Source: Amycolatopsis anabasis
GTDB lineage: Bacteria; Actinomycetota; Actinomycetes; Mycobacteriales; Pseudonocardiaceae
Length of the DNA: 64,000 bases
Reading direction: 5' to 3'
Assembly (NCBI RefSeq): GCF_009765355.1
Contig: NZ_VTHK01000035.1
Location: 31,500-95,499 of the forward strand
Both the position numbers and the translations under genes were made by a program. Numbering within the stretch: position 1 is the first letter of the stretch; every line of letters begins with the position of its first letter. Positions 8,090-16,251 of this stretch are shown in pieces. The notes beneath the pieces are model-generated. The model saw only the letters and a program-made list of their open reading frames with translations, ran no database searches and was not told the origin of the DNA.

Positions 8090-9190
8090 ATGCCAACGCT
8101 CTGCAAGCCGTCGGTGAGTGTGCCGGAATACGTCGTCACCATGGAAGAGACCCTGGAATCCGCGCGAAGGCTCCATGCCGGAAAGCCGCAGCTTCCGCTG
8201 GCTCTTCGATTGATCCGGAACACAGGAGTGCGGAAGCGGCATATCGTGCGGCCGCTCGAAGAGACACTCCGCCACCCGGGCTTCGAGGAACGCAACCGCA
8301 TCTACGAGATCGAATCCAAGAAGCGGTGCCCCGAGGTGGTCGAACAAGCGCTGGCGAACGCTCGTCTGGCGGCTCGGGATATCGACGCGATCATTTACGT
8401 GTCGTGTACCGGGTTTCTGATGCCGTCGCTGACCGCCTGGCTGATCAACAACATGGGATTTCGGTCCGATGCCCGGCAGATCCCCATCGCGCAGCTGGGC
8501 TGCGCGGCCGGTGGCGCGGCGATCAATCGTGCCCACGATTTCTGCATGGCCTATCCCGAAGGCAATGTGCTGATCGTCTCGTGCGAGCTGTGTTCGCTGT
8601 GCTACCAACCCGGCGACGACGGTGTCGGTTCGCTGCTGTCCGACGGGCTGTTCGGGGACGCCGTCGCGGCGGCGGTGGTGCGGGGCAGCGGCGGCACCGG
8701 CATGGTGCTGGAGCGCAATGCCTCGTATCTCATTCCGAACACCGAGGAATGGATTTCCTACGCCGTGCGCGCCACCGGTTTCCATTTCCAGCTGGATCGC
8801 CGGGTGCCCGGGACGATGGAACCGCTCGCCCCGGTGCTGCGGGAGCTCGCCGCGGACCACGGCTGGGATGTCGGCAACCTCGACTTCTACATCATTCACG
8901 CCGGCGGTCCGCGGATTTTGGACGATCTGAGCAAGTTCCTCGGCGTCGATTATGACGCGTTCCGCCACAGCCGGGCGACCTTGACCGAATACGGCAATAT
9001 CGCCAGCGCGGTGGTGCTCGAAGCGCTGCGCTCGCTGTTCGACGAAGACGCGACGCTGCCAGGAGCCACCGGCGTGATCGCGGGATTCGGTCCCGGTATC
9101 ACCGCCGAGATGGCGGTGGGCAGCTGGATCGCCGACGCACCGAAGAACCTGGAATTCAATCCGAAGGGCCGCGTCGCGACCCTTCCGTGA
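8090..9190 (+). CDS. rppA: Type III polyketide synthase, 1,3,6,8-tetrahydroxynaphthalene synthase
   Basis: RppA-type chalcone-synthase-fold enzyme, expected to condense five malonyl-CoA into 1,3,6,8-tetrahydroxynaphthalene. The 366 residues closely follow Streptomyces griseus RppA as I remember it. The catalytic triad is visible as Cys138 (AQLGCAAGGAA), His270 (FYIIHAGGPR) and Asn303 (EYGNIAS), at the same numbers as in RppA. VSCTGFLMPSLTAWLIN and GFGPGITAE are further family motifs. Start: ATG at 8090, giving the usual MPTLCKP opening. It is followed 34 bases later by the cupin oxygenase, forming an operon whose likely product is flaviolin or a relative. Confidence 0.93.
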   Translation: MPTLCKPSVSVPEYVVTMEETLESARRLHAGKPQLPLALRLIRNTGVRKRHIVRPLEETLRHPGFEERNRIYEIESKKRCPEVVEQALANARLAARDIDAIIYVSCTGFLMPSLTAWLINNMGFRSDARQIPIAQLGCAAGGAAINRAHDFCMAYPEGNVLIVSCELCSLCYQPGDDGVGSLLSDGLFGDAVAAAVVRGSGGTGMVLERNASYLIPNTEEWISYAVRATGFHFQLDRRVPGTMEPLAPVLRELAADHGWDVGNLDFYIIHAGGPRILDDLSKFLGVDYDAFRHSRATLTEYGNIASAVVLEALRSLFDEDATLPGATGVIAGFGPGITAEMAVGSWIADAPKNLEFNPKGRVATLP

Positions 9191-9224
9191 ACGAGATTTC
9201 GCGCAGGCGAAAGGAGACGATCGT

Positions 9225-9752
9225 ATGGACGGCCTGGTCATCCCGCCCGGCGAGGGGCGGAAGCTGGTCACCAAGGCGCAGGAAGTCACCTTCAAGGTCA
9301 CCGGAGCGCACGGGGGCTTCGCCTCCTGCTTCGAGGTGCTGGTTCCGCCCGGTTTCGATGTGGGGGCGCATACCCACGAGGATTCCAAGGAGTTCTTCTA
9401 CGTCTTGGAAGGCGAGCTGGACCTCTTCGCGTTCGAGCCGATCAAACGGACCGAGGAAGGGTGGCAGGACTGGGAATCTCCGGACGGGGAACGAGTCATC
9501 CGGGCGGGTGTGGGTAGCTGCATGTTCGTCCCGCCCGGATGCCCGCACGCGTTCACCAACCCCACCGACAAGCCCGCGCGCATGCTGTTCCAGAGCTACC
9601 CGGCGCCCGATCACGAGCTTTACTTCGAGGAGATCGTGGAGATCTTCGCGGCCGGTCGATCGGTGGATTCCGGCGCCGTGCAACGGCTGCGCGACCGTTA
9701 CGGCATCACCCAGATCACCCCGCTCCGCTACGGACCGCCCTCCCCCGCATAG
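9225..9752 (+). CDS. Cupin quinone-forming monooxygenase, MomA-like
   Basis: A 175-residue cupin protein. The metal-binding strand motifs are GAHTHEDSKEFFYVLEGEL (about 49-67) and FVPPGCPHAFTNPT (about 105-118). Cupin enzymes next to RppA (MomA family) oxidise tetrahydroxynaphthalene to the quinone flaviolin, and the position directly after rppA supports this role. Start: ATG at 9225 with AAGGAG seven bases upstream. It is co-transcribed with rppA. The assignment to this reaction comes from family knowledge plus context and is not proven by a unique residue. Confidence 0.8.
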   Translation: MDGLVIPPGEGRKLVTKAQEVTFKVTGAHGGFASCFEVLVPPGFDVGAHTHEDSKEFFYVLEGELDLFAFEPIKRTEEGWQDWESPDGERVIRAGVGSCMFVPPGCPHAFTNPTDKPARMLFQSYPAPDHELYFEEIVEIFAAGRSVDSGAVQRLRDRYGITQITPLRYGPPSPA

Positions 9753-9854
9753 GAGCACCGCGACCAGGGCGACCCACCCGCCGTCCGCACGATCGTTGAC
9801 CGGTTCGTTAGTACGCCGTGACAGCATCCGGGAAAAGCCTCGGAGGGAGTCGGA

Positions 9855-11218
9855 GTGATCACCACCGCGAAACCAGGGAAGAAGCGGTGGATCGAGCATT
9901 GGGATCCCGAGGATGAGGGGTTCTGGGAGAGCACCGGGAAGAAGATCGCCCGGCGGAATCTGGTCTTCTCGATCTTCGCCGAGCATGTGGGGTTCTCGAT
10001 CTGGACCTTGTGGTCGGTGATGGTGTTGTTCATGGGCAAGGACTACGGGCTGTCGCCCGCGGACAAGTTTCTGCTGGTGTCCACGCCGACTTTGGTGGGT
10101 CGGTGCTGCGGTTGCCGTACACGTTGGCGGTGGCGAGGTTCGGGGGCCGGAACTGGACGATCTTCAGTGCCGGGATGCTTTTGGTGCCGACGGTGCTGGC
10201 GGCGATCGTGATGCGGCCGGGTACCCCGTTCTGGGTGTTCCTGCTGGTCGCGGCGGTGGGTGGGGTCGGGGGTGGGAACTTCGCCTCGTCGATGACCAAC
10301 ATCAACACCTTCTATCCGGAACGCCGCAAGGGCTGGGCGCTGGGGCTGAACGCGGGGGGCGGGAATCTGGGGGTGGCGGTGATCCAGCTGGTCGCGCTGC
10401 TGGTGCTGGGCACCGTGGGTGCGGCGACGCCGCGGCTGGTGTTGTGGATCTACCTGCCGTTGATCGTGCTGGCGACGGTGGGTGCGGCGTTGTGGATGGA
10501 CAACATCGCCAGTGTGCGTAACGACAAGCGGTCGATGCGGGAGGTGGTCAGGGAGCCGCAGGCGTGGGTGATGTCGTTTCTCTACATCGGCACGTTCGGG
10601 TCGTTCATCGGTTACAGCTTCGCGTTCGGGCTGGTGCTGCAGAACCAGTTCCACCGCAGTCCGGTGCAGGCGGCGGCGGTGACCTTCCTCGGCCCGCTGC
10701 TGGGTTCCCTGTCCCGCCCGCTGGGCGGCAAGCTGGCCGACCGGGTCGGTGGGGCGCGGGTGACGCTGGCGGTGTTCGTGCTGATGGCACTCGGTGCCGG
10801 GCTGACCATCGTGGCCTCCAACGCGCAGTCGCTGGGCCTGTACACGCTGGGTTTCATCGTGTTGTTCGTGTTGTCGGGGATCGGTAACGGCTCGACCTAC
10901 AAGATGATCCCGGCGATCTTCCGGACCAAGGCGGCGCTGGCGATCGACGCGGGCGCGGACCAGGCGGGCGAGCTGCTCAAGGCGCGGCGGCTGTCCGGTG
11001 CGCTGATCGGGGTGGCCGGGGCGGTCGGGGCGCTGGGCGGGTTGTTCATCAACCTGGCGTTCCGGGCCTCGTTCCAGAGCTTCGGCTCCGGGGACATCGC
11101 CTTCTACTCGTTCCTGGCCTTCTACGTGGTGTGCGCGGTGACCACCTGGGCGGTGTACCTACGCGGCGAATTCGCCCGCTCCTCCCAGCAGGTCGCCCTC
11201 GCCGGGGTGGGGGTGTGA
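9855..11218 (+). pseudogene. NarK-type nitrate/nitrite MFS transporter, frameshifted
   Basis: A major facilitator family protein of the NarK/NasA branch, split across two frames. The first 82 codons (from GTG 9855, behind GGAGGGAG) read through the first membrane region to STPTLVG. The remaining part continues in the next frame from SVLRLPYTLAVARFGG with the NarK signature NFASSMTNINTFYPERRKGW and further spans to the end. One base is missing near 10098-10101, where GGTCGG would be expected as GGTTCGG. Either the gene is broken or the sequence has an error. Its place in the cluster may reflect export of a product, but the family usually moves nitrate or nitrite. Confidence 0.8.
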
Positions 11219-11223
11219 CGTGG

Positions 11224-11703
11224 TCAGAGGAGTGCCTGGCCGGGCTGGTAGCTGCCGTCGGCGGGGTTCTGGACGATGACGTTCACGCGGTTGAAGGCGT
11301 TGATGATGGCGATGGCGGACACCAGCGCGGCGAGCTGTTCCTCGTCGTAGTGCTTGGCGGCGTTCGCCCAGGCCTCGTCGGTGACACCACCGGCCGCGTC
11401 GGCGATGCGGGTGCCCTGCTCCACCAGCTCCAGGGCCGCGCGCTCGGCATCGGTGAAGACCGTGGCCTCCCGCCAGGCCGCGACCAGGCTGAGCCGCAAC
11501 GCGGTCTCCCCGGCGTGCGTGGCTTCCTTGGTGTGCATGTCCACGCAGAAGCCGCAGCCGTTGATCTGACTGGCGCGCAGCCGCACCAGTTCCTGCGTCG
11601 TGACCGGCAGCGTCGAGTTCGCGACCACGTTGTGCGCCGAGGTGAGGTACTTCAGGACCTTGACCGCGCCCCGGTTGCCGAACAGGTTCAAACGAGCGTC
11701 CAT
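11224..11703 (-). CDS. Carboxymuconolactone decarboxylase/AhpD-like protein (CMD1)
   Basis: A 159-residue helical protein of the CMD/AhpD-like superfamily with the redox-type motif INGCGFCVDMHTKEA. Such proteins act as peroxidase partners or decarboxylases; here the genetic partner is an ECF41 sigma factor, whose known neighbours are the COE genes (CMD, oxidoreductase, epimerase). Start: ATG at 11703 with GGAGGAG. An exact CCTCACA-N16-CGTC promoter lies 43 bases upstream. It is a paralogue of the CMD gene at 23349-23834 (same MDAR.NLF opening). It is convergent with the transporter. Confidence 0.85.
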   Translation of the reverse strand: MDARLNLFGNRGAVKVLKYLTSAHNVVANSTLPVTTQELVRLRASQINGCGFCVDMHTKEATHAGETALRLSLVAAWREATVFTDAERAALELVEQGTRIADAAGGVTDEAWANAAKHYDEEQLAALVSAIAIINAFNRVNVIVQNPADGSYQPGQALL

Positions 11704-11745
11704 GGTTGGGCTCCTCCGCACATCGCTGACTGGTTACACACCTCT

Positions 11746-11772
11746 GACGAAGTAGCCCGGCGAGATGTGAGG
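11746..11772 (-). promoter_or_regulatory. ECF41-type promoter of CMD1
   Basis: On the minus strand CCTCACA (11772-11766) is separated by exactly 16 bases from CGTC (11749-11746). ECF41 sigma factors are reported to recognise TGTCACA-N16-CGTC. The -35 variant is identical to the one before the WrbA gene, which suggests that both are driven by the sigma factor at 17254-18210. Confidence 0.65.
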
Positions 11773-11777
11773 GTCGG

Positions 11778-12671
11778 TCAGAAGCGGTACATGGCGCTGG
11801 CGACGTCCTTGAGGAACTTCCGTTCCGCCCCGGTCGGGAGCATGATCACGACGCGATCGGCGCCCGCCGCCAGGTAGTCGTCGAGCCGATCGAGGTGGGC
11901 GAGGAAGACGGTGATCTCCATGTGCCCGCGGCCGGACGCGGCGGCACGCTCCTGCAACTCGGCGATCCGGGCCCGGAAGAAGCCCATGTCGTCGTGGTGA
12001 CCGGGCATCCACCCGTCGCCGAAGGCCAGCACCCGGTCGAGCACGGTGGGGCCGTCCCCGCCGACGAACACCGGCGGCCTCGGCTTCTGCAGCGGTTTCG
12101 GCCAGGAGTAGAGGGGGTCGAACCGGACGAACTTTCCGTGGTATTCCGCTTGGTCGTTCGTCCAGATCCGCTGCATGGCCTCCATCCGCTCGGCCATCAG
12201 CGTCATCCGGGTACGGTAATCGGTGCCGTGGTGGCCTATCTCCTCGCGATTCCACGGCGAGCCGACCCCGACCCCGAACAGCAGCCGCCCCCGCGACAAC
12301 TGGTCGAGGGTGGCGACCTGCTTGGCCAGCCAGATGGGATCCCGTTGCACCACAACGCAGATCCCGGTGCCGATCCGCAAGGTCGAGGTGACGGCGGCCA
12401 TCGCGGCCAGCGTCACGAACTGCTCGCGGTTGCGGTAGAAGTCGCGGGGCATATCGCCCCCGGCTTCCTCGAATCCCTTGCTCAGGTCCTTGCGTTCCGC
12501 GATGTTGGCGGTCTTCTCGTTCCCGGCGCCGAACGGGATTCGGCGGGTCACCGGCACGTGGCTGTGGTCCTGTACGAAGATCGACTCGATACCGAGCCCC
12601 TCGGCCTCGCGGGCGAGCTCGAGCGGATCGAGGCCCTCGTCCGAGTTCATGGAGAACACACCGAACTTCAT
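11778..12671 (-). CDS. LLM-class F420/flavin-dependent oxidoreductase
   Basis: A 297-residue luciferase-like monooxygenase-fold enzyme (F420- or FMN-dependent). It begins MKFGVFSMNSDEGLDP, continues with IESIFVQDHSH and RIGTGICVV, and has the typical LDQLSRGRLLFGVGVGSPWN motif and RPPVFVGGDGPTVL. It may hydroxylate or reduce the naphthoquinone core. An F420 biosynthesis gene (cofC-like) lies elsewhere in the window, so the cofactor is plausible. Start: ATG at 12671 after GGGGAAGAA. It is last in the minus-strand operon methyltransferase-methyltransferase-LLM, separated from the upstream gene by about 25 bases. Confidence 0.85.
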   Translation of the reverse strand: MKFGVFSMNSDEGLDPLELAREAEGLGIESIFVQDHSHVPVTRRIPFGAGNEKTANIAERKDLSKGFEEAGGDMPRDFYRNREQFVTLAAMAAVTSTLRIGTGICVVVQRDPIWLAKQVATLDQLSRGRLLFGVGVGSPWNREEIGHHGTDYRTRMTLMAERMEAMQRIWTNDQAEYHGKFVRFDPLYSWPKPLQKPRPPVFVGGDGPTVLDRVLAFGDGWMPGHHDDMGFFRARIAELQERAAASGRGHMEITVFLAHLDRLDDYLAAGADRVVIMLPTGAERKFLKDVASAMYRF

Positions 12672-12696
12672 TCTTCTTCCCCGTCCGCTCGGCTGA

Positions 12697-13767
12697 TCAT
12701 GCGGTCTTCGTCGCGCACAGGACGGCCGGAATCGGGATGACGTCCGGGGGGATTTCGGCGGAATCCCTGGTGATCGCCTTGGTGACCCGGAATCCGCATT
12801 CTTCCAGCCAGGTCCGGTAGGTCGAGAGCTTCTGCGGCCCGCCCTGGCCCATGGTGCAGCCGATGAAGAAGGCCGGGAAGAAGTCGACGTTGTAGTTGTC
12901 GGTGTCCTTGATGTTCTCGGGGTACACCGGAACCATGACGTTGACCTGCCCGCCGACCTCCAGCGACCGGTTGACGCCTTCGAGGATCCGGACCACGTCA
13001 CTCTTGTCGAACATGTCCAGGAAGTGCTTGATCAGCACGATGTCGAAGCCTTGGGGAACTCCTTCGAAGACGTCCCCGCCGATGAACGTGCAGTGTTCGG
13101 CGACGCCGTGTTCGCGGAAGTTCTCCAGGCATTCTTCTTCTTTTTCGGGCAGGTCGAAGGTGGTCACCTTGAGTCCCGGCGATTTCTTCAGTTGGTAGGT
13201 GTTGATGGCGCCGAGGCCGGTGTTCCCGGCGAGGTCGAGCACTCGGGAGCCGGGTGGGATGTCGACGTGGTCGAAGAACCACGGATCGATGCGGGCGGTG
13301 ACGGTGTCCATCAAGGTCGCCCAGGACTCGCGCAGGTCCTGGTGTTCGGCCACGGCGCCGTACAGGGTTCCCTCGTAGCCGTAGAGTTCTTTCAGGCCGA
13401 CGACCCCGCCGGTCCGGACGCTGTCGGTGAGGTAGAACAACTGCCTGAGCGCGACGACCTTGATCATGTTCAGGTAGGTGAGCGCTCGCCGCAGGTCGGC
13501 CTTCGCGACGCTCGCGAGGGCGTCGAGGGAGTAGCCGCCGGAGGTTTCGTCGTAGGCGAGGAGGCCGTCTTTGACCGGCAGGTGCAGGAGTTGTTCGACG
13601 GCGTCGGGTTTGGCGCCGATGGCGGCACCGAGCTTGGCCGCGGTCATGCCGGGGCTTTCCCGGAGGGTGTCGATTATGCCGAGTTCGAAACAGGACAGCA
13701 CGTTCATGAATCGCGCGGGTCCGACCATGTATTCGCGAAATCGCGCGAGCGTGGCTTCAGGTGTCAT
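12697..13767 (-). CDS. SAM-dependent methyltransferase, tandem copy 1
   Basis: A 356-residue enzyme with a dimerisation/winged-helix N-terminus (about 10-100) and a Rossmann methyltransferase domain. The SAM site reads VLDLAGNTGLGA (about 176-187) rather than the usual DVGGGxG. In small-molecule O-methyltransferases the catalytic base is the His of HDW; here the place reads KHFLDMFD (about 247-254), so the His is absent. It could be a C- or N-methyltransferase or use another base. It is nearly identical over long stretches to the next gene, of the same length, so it is a tandem duplicate. Start: ATG at 13767 after AAAGGG. Confidence 0.85.
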   Translation of the reverse strand: MTPEATLARFREYMVGPARFMNVLSCFELGIIDTLRESPGMTAAKLGAAIGAKPDAVEQLLHLPVKDGLLAYDETSGGYSLDALASVAKADLRRALTYLNMIKVVALRQLFYLTDSVRTGGVVGLKELYGYEGTLYGAVAEHQDLRESWATLMDTVTARIDPWFFDHVDIPPGSRVLDLAGNTGLGAINTYQLKKSPGLKVTTFDLPEKEEECLENFREHGVAEHCTFIGGDVFEGVPQGFDIVLIKHFLDMFDKSDVVRILEGVNRSLEVGGQVNVMVPVYPENIKDTDNYNVDFFPAFFIGCTMGQGGPQKLSTYRTWLEECGFRVTKAITRDSAEIPPDVIPIPAVLCATKTA

Positions 13768-13806
13768 TCAACTAATCCCTTTTATGACTGCCGTGCGGTC
13801 AGCTGA

Positions 13807-14877
13807 TCACGCGGTTTTCGTCGCGCACAGGATGGCCTGCAGGGGGAGTGCGTCCGGCGGGATGCCGGCGGGGTTCTCGACGGTTACCTTCGTCATCTCG
13901 AAACCGCATTCTTCCAGCCAGCCCCGGTAGGTCGAGAGCTTCTGCGGCCCGCCCTGGCCCATGGCGCAGCCGAGGAAGAACGCGGGGTAGAAGTCGACCG
14001 AGCGGGAGTCGAAGTCCCGGACGTTGTCCTGGTACACCGGAACCAGCACGTTGACCTGCCCGCCGACGTCCAGTGCCTTGTTGACGTTGCTGAGGATCTT
14101 GGTCGCCGCGTCCTGGTCGAACAAGGTCAGGAAGTGCTTGATCAGCACGATGTCGAAGCCGTGGGGGACTTCCTCGAAGACGTCTCCGCCGATGAAGGAG
14201 CAGTGTTCGGCGACGCCGTGCGCCCGGAAGTTCTCCAGGCATTCCTTTTCTTTTTCGGGCAGGTCGAATGTGGTCACCTTGAGTCCCGGCGATTTCTTCA
14301 GTTGGTAGGTGTTGATGGCGCCGAGGCCGGTGTTGCCGGCGAGGTCGAGCACTCGGGAGCCGGGTGGGATGTCGACGTGGTCGAAGAACCACGGATCGAC
14401 GCGGGCGGTACCGAGGTCCATCCCCGTCGCCCAGGACTCCCGCAGGTCCCGGTGCTCGGCCACGGCGCTGAACAGGTTCCCGTCGAAGCCGTAGAGTTCT
14501 TTCAGGCCGACGACCTCGCCGGTGCGGACGCTGTCGGTGAGGTAGAACAACTGCCTGAGCATGAGCACCTTGACCAGGTCCAGGAAGGTGAGCACTCGTT
14601 CGAGGTCGGCCTCGGCGACGTCCGCGAGGGCGTCGAGGGAGTAGCCGCGGGAGGTTTCGTCGTAGGCGAGGAGGCCCTCTTTGACCGGCAGGTGCAGGAG
14701 TTGTTCGACGGCGTCGGGTTTGGCGTCGACGGCGGCACCGAGCTGGATCGCGGTCATGCCGGGGTTTTCCCGGAGCGTGTCGATTATGCCGAGTTCGAAA
14801 CAGGACAGCACGTTCATGAATCGCGCGGGTCCGACCATGTATTCGCGAAATCGCGCGAGCGTGGCTTCAGGCGTCAT
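13807..14877 (-). CDS. SAM-dependent methyltransferase, tandem copy 2
   Basis: A 356-residue duplicate of the neighbouring methyltransferase, with the same opening (MTPEATLARFREYMVG) and the same unusual VLDLAGNTGLG SAM motif. The catalytic-base region reads KHFLTLFD, again without the His of ordinary O-methyltransferases. The two copies are almost identical around the SAM motif and near the N-terminus, but differ in the middle (LDLVKVLMLRQL against LNMIKVVALRQL) and in the C-terminal half. Start: ATG at 14877 after AAGGG; a longer in-frame reading upstream would cross the promoter repeats. It is first gene of the minus-strand operon. Confidence 0.85.
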   Translation of the reverse strand: MTPEATLARFREYMVGPARFMNVLSCFELGIIDTLRENPGMTAIQLGAAVDAKPDAVEQLLHLPVKEGLLAYDETSRGYSLDALADVAEADLERVLTFLDLVKVLMLRQLFYLTDSVRTGEVVGLKELYGFDGNLFSAVAEHRDLRESWATGMDLGTARVDPWFFDHVDIPPGSRVLDLAGNTGLGAINTYQLKKSPGLKVTTFDLPEKEKECLENFRAHGVAEHCSFIGGDVFEEVPHGFDIVLIKHFLTLFDQDAATKILSNVNKALDVGGQVNVLVPVYQDNVRDFDSRSVDFYPAFFLGCAMGQGGPQKLSTYRGWLEECGFEMTKVTVENPAGIPPDALPLQAILCATKTA

Positions 14878-14954
14878 GCGCTGATCCCTTCGAGTCCCGT
14901 CGAGTGCCGGCGCCGAGCATCGGTCACCGGACTTGGCCGGGACTGTGCAGCGGG

Positions 14955-14972
14955 TTGGCGTTGGCTTGGCGG
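14955..14972 (-). promoter_or_regulatory. SARP-type operator array facing the methyltransferase operon
   Basis: TTGGCG at 14955 and TTGGCG at 14966 on the plus strand (CAAG/CAAC on minus) are 11 bases apart. A further TTGG at 14933 lies exactly 22 bases upstream of the first. The surrounding block GCATCGGTCACCGGACT (14917-14933) is repeated at 7914-7930, at the same distance (38 bases) from the first TTGGCG. Confidence 0.6.
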
Positions 14973-15016
14973 CCCCCGCTGGAAGGGTGGCGGCAGCGCG
15001 TGCCTCGAGCCCGCGC

Positions 15017-15045
15017 CAAGGGGGCGCCAAGCCGATGGCAAGCGG
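15017..15045 (+). promoter_or_regulatory. SARP-type operator array facing the aminotransferase gene
   Basis: CAAG elements at 15017, 15028 and 15039 have an exact 11-base period and read toward the aminotransferase. The last unit with its flank (GATGGCAAG, then GGGATGAA) is nearly identical to 8025-8040 in the ligase/PKS promoter. Together with 14955-14972 this forms the second copy of a two-sided SARP promoter. Confidence 0.65.
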
Positions 15046-15071
15046 GATGAATTCCCATCAAGGAGCAGAAC

Positions 15072-16241
15072 GTGAAGCGTAGCGGGGAGGTGACCACGAT
15101 GGACACGATTCCCCTGGTGCACGCGAGTTTGGGGGAGCAGGAGCTGGCGGCCGTGGCGGAGGTGTTCCGCTCGGGCTGGCCGGCCGGTCAGGGGCCGCGG
15201 GGGCCCGCGCTGGAGCGGGAACTCGCCGAACGTTTCGGGGTCGACGGCGCGGTCGCGGTGAGCAACTGCGGCGCCGCGCTGCACTTGGCCCTGCTCGCGC
15301 TCGGCGTCCGGCCGGGCGACGAAGTGATCGTCGCCGACTACACGTTCCCGGCCCCCGCGCACGCGGTGCGCTACGTCGACGCGGTCCCCGTCTTCGCCGA
15401 CGTGCGTGCCGACACCGGCACCGTGGACCCGCAGGCGGTCGCGGACCTGATCGGTCCGCGCACGGTGGGGGTGATCGCGGTGGACACGGTCGGTCTGCCC
15501 GCCGATTACGCGGACCTGAAGTCGATCACGGACCGCTACGGGCTCTTTCTCGTCGAGGACGCCGCCTGCGCGGTGGGCGCCACCTACCAGGGGCGCCCGG
15601 CGGGTGCGCTGGCGCCGGTGGCCTGCTTGTCCTTCCACGGGCGCAAGGGGATCACCAGCGGTGAGGGCGGCGCCTTGCTCACCACCGATCCGTCGCTCGC
15701 GGCGGACGCGAGGCTGCGGTCGTCCTTCGGCATCGAAAGCATCTTCGAGCAGGCACGGGTCATCGGCCTGCCGATCCCGGAGTTCACCGAGATCGGCTAC
15801 AACTACAAGCTGTCCGACATCGCCGCCGCGATCCTGCGGGTGCAGCTGGGCCGGATCGACGCGCTGCTGGACCGCCGGCGCGCGTGCGCGGAGCGCTACC
15901 GCGAACTGCTCACCGGCGAAGAACTCCTCACGCTTCCGCACGTGCCGACCGACCGCACCCACGCGTGGCAGTCCTACCTGGTGACGCTGGATCCGAGCGT
16001 CGACCGCGCCGGGGTCGCCGCCGACCTCCGGGCGCGGGGCGTCGGCTGCGGGCACGGCACCTGGGCGTGCCACCTGCAACCGGTCTACGAGACGAAGCAG
16101 CAGTGCCCGGTCTCGGCCGACCTCTTCCAGCGCACGCTCGCCATCCCCATGCACGCCGAACTCGGCATGAACCAGATCGAACGGGTCGCGGAAACCCTGC
16201 GCGGCTCGGTCCGGACCCATGCGAGTCCACACCGGACCTAG
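15072..16241 (+). CDS. DegT/DnrJ/EryC1/StrS-family PLP aminotransferase
   Basis: A 389-residue fold-type I PLP enzyme. NCGAALHLALLALG, DEVIVADYTFPAPAHA, VEDAACAVGATY and the Schiff-base lysine in FHGRKGITSGEGG (Lys192) follow the sugar-aminotransferase family. In furaquinocin-type pathways an aminotransferase converts oxidised tetrahydroxynaphthalene into 8-aminoflaviolin; with rppA and a MomA-like cupin present, a similar amination is the best guess. No deoxysugar genes are nearby, which argues against a sugar substrate. Start: GTG at 15072 behind AAGGAG; ATG at 15099 behind GGGGAGG is also possible. A methyltransferase follows after 10 bases. Confidence 0.88.
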   Translation: MKRSGEVTTMDTIPLVHASLGEQELAAVAEVFRSGWPAGQGPRGPALERELAERFGVDGAVAVSNCGAALHLALLALGVRPGDEVIVADYTFPAPAHAVRYVDAVPVFADVRADTGTVDPQAVADLIGPRTVGVIAVDTVGLPADYADLKSITDRYGLFLVEDAACAVGATYQGRPAGALAPVACLSFHGRKGITSGEGGALLTTDPSLAADARLRSSFGIESIFEQARVIGLPIPEFTEIGYNYKLSDIAAAILRVQLGRIDALLDRRRACAERYRELLTGEELLTLPHVPTDRTHAWQSYLVTLDPSVDRAGVAADLRARGVGCGHGTWACHLQPVYETKQQCPVSADLFQRTLAIPMHAELGMNQIERVAETLRGSVRTHASPHRT

Positions 16242-16251
16242 AAAGGACAGC

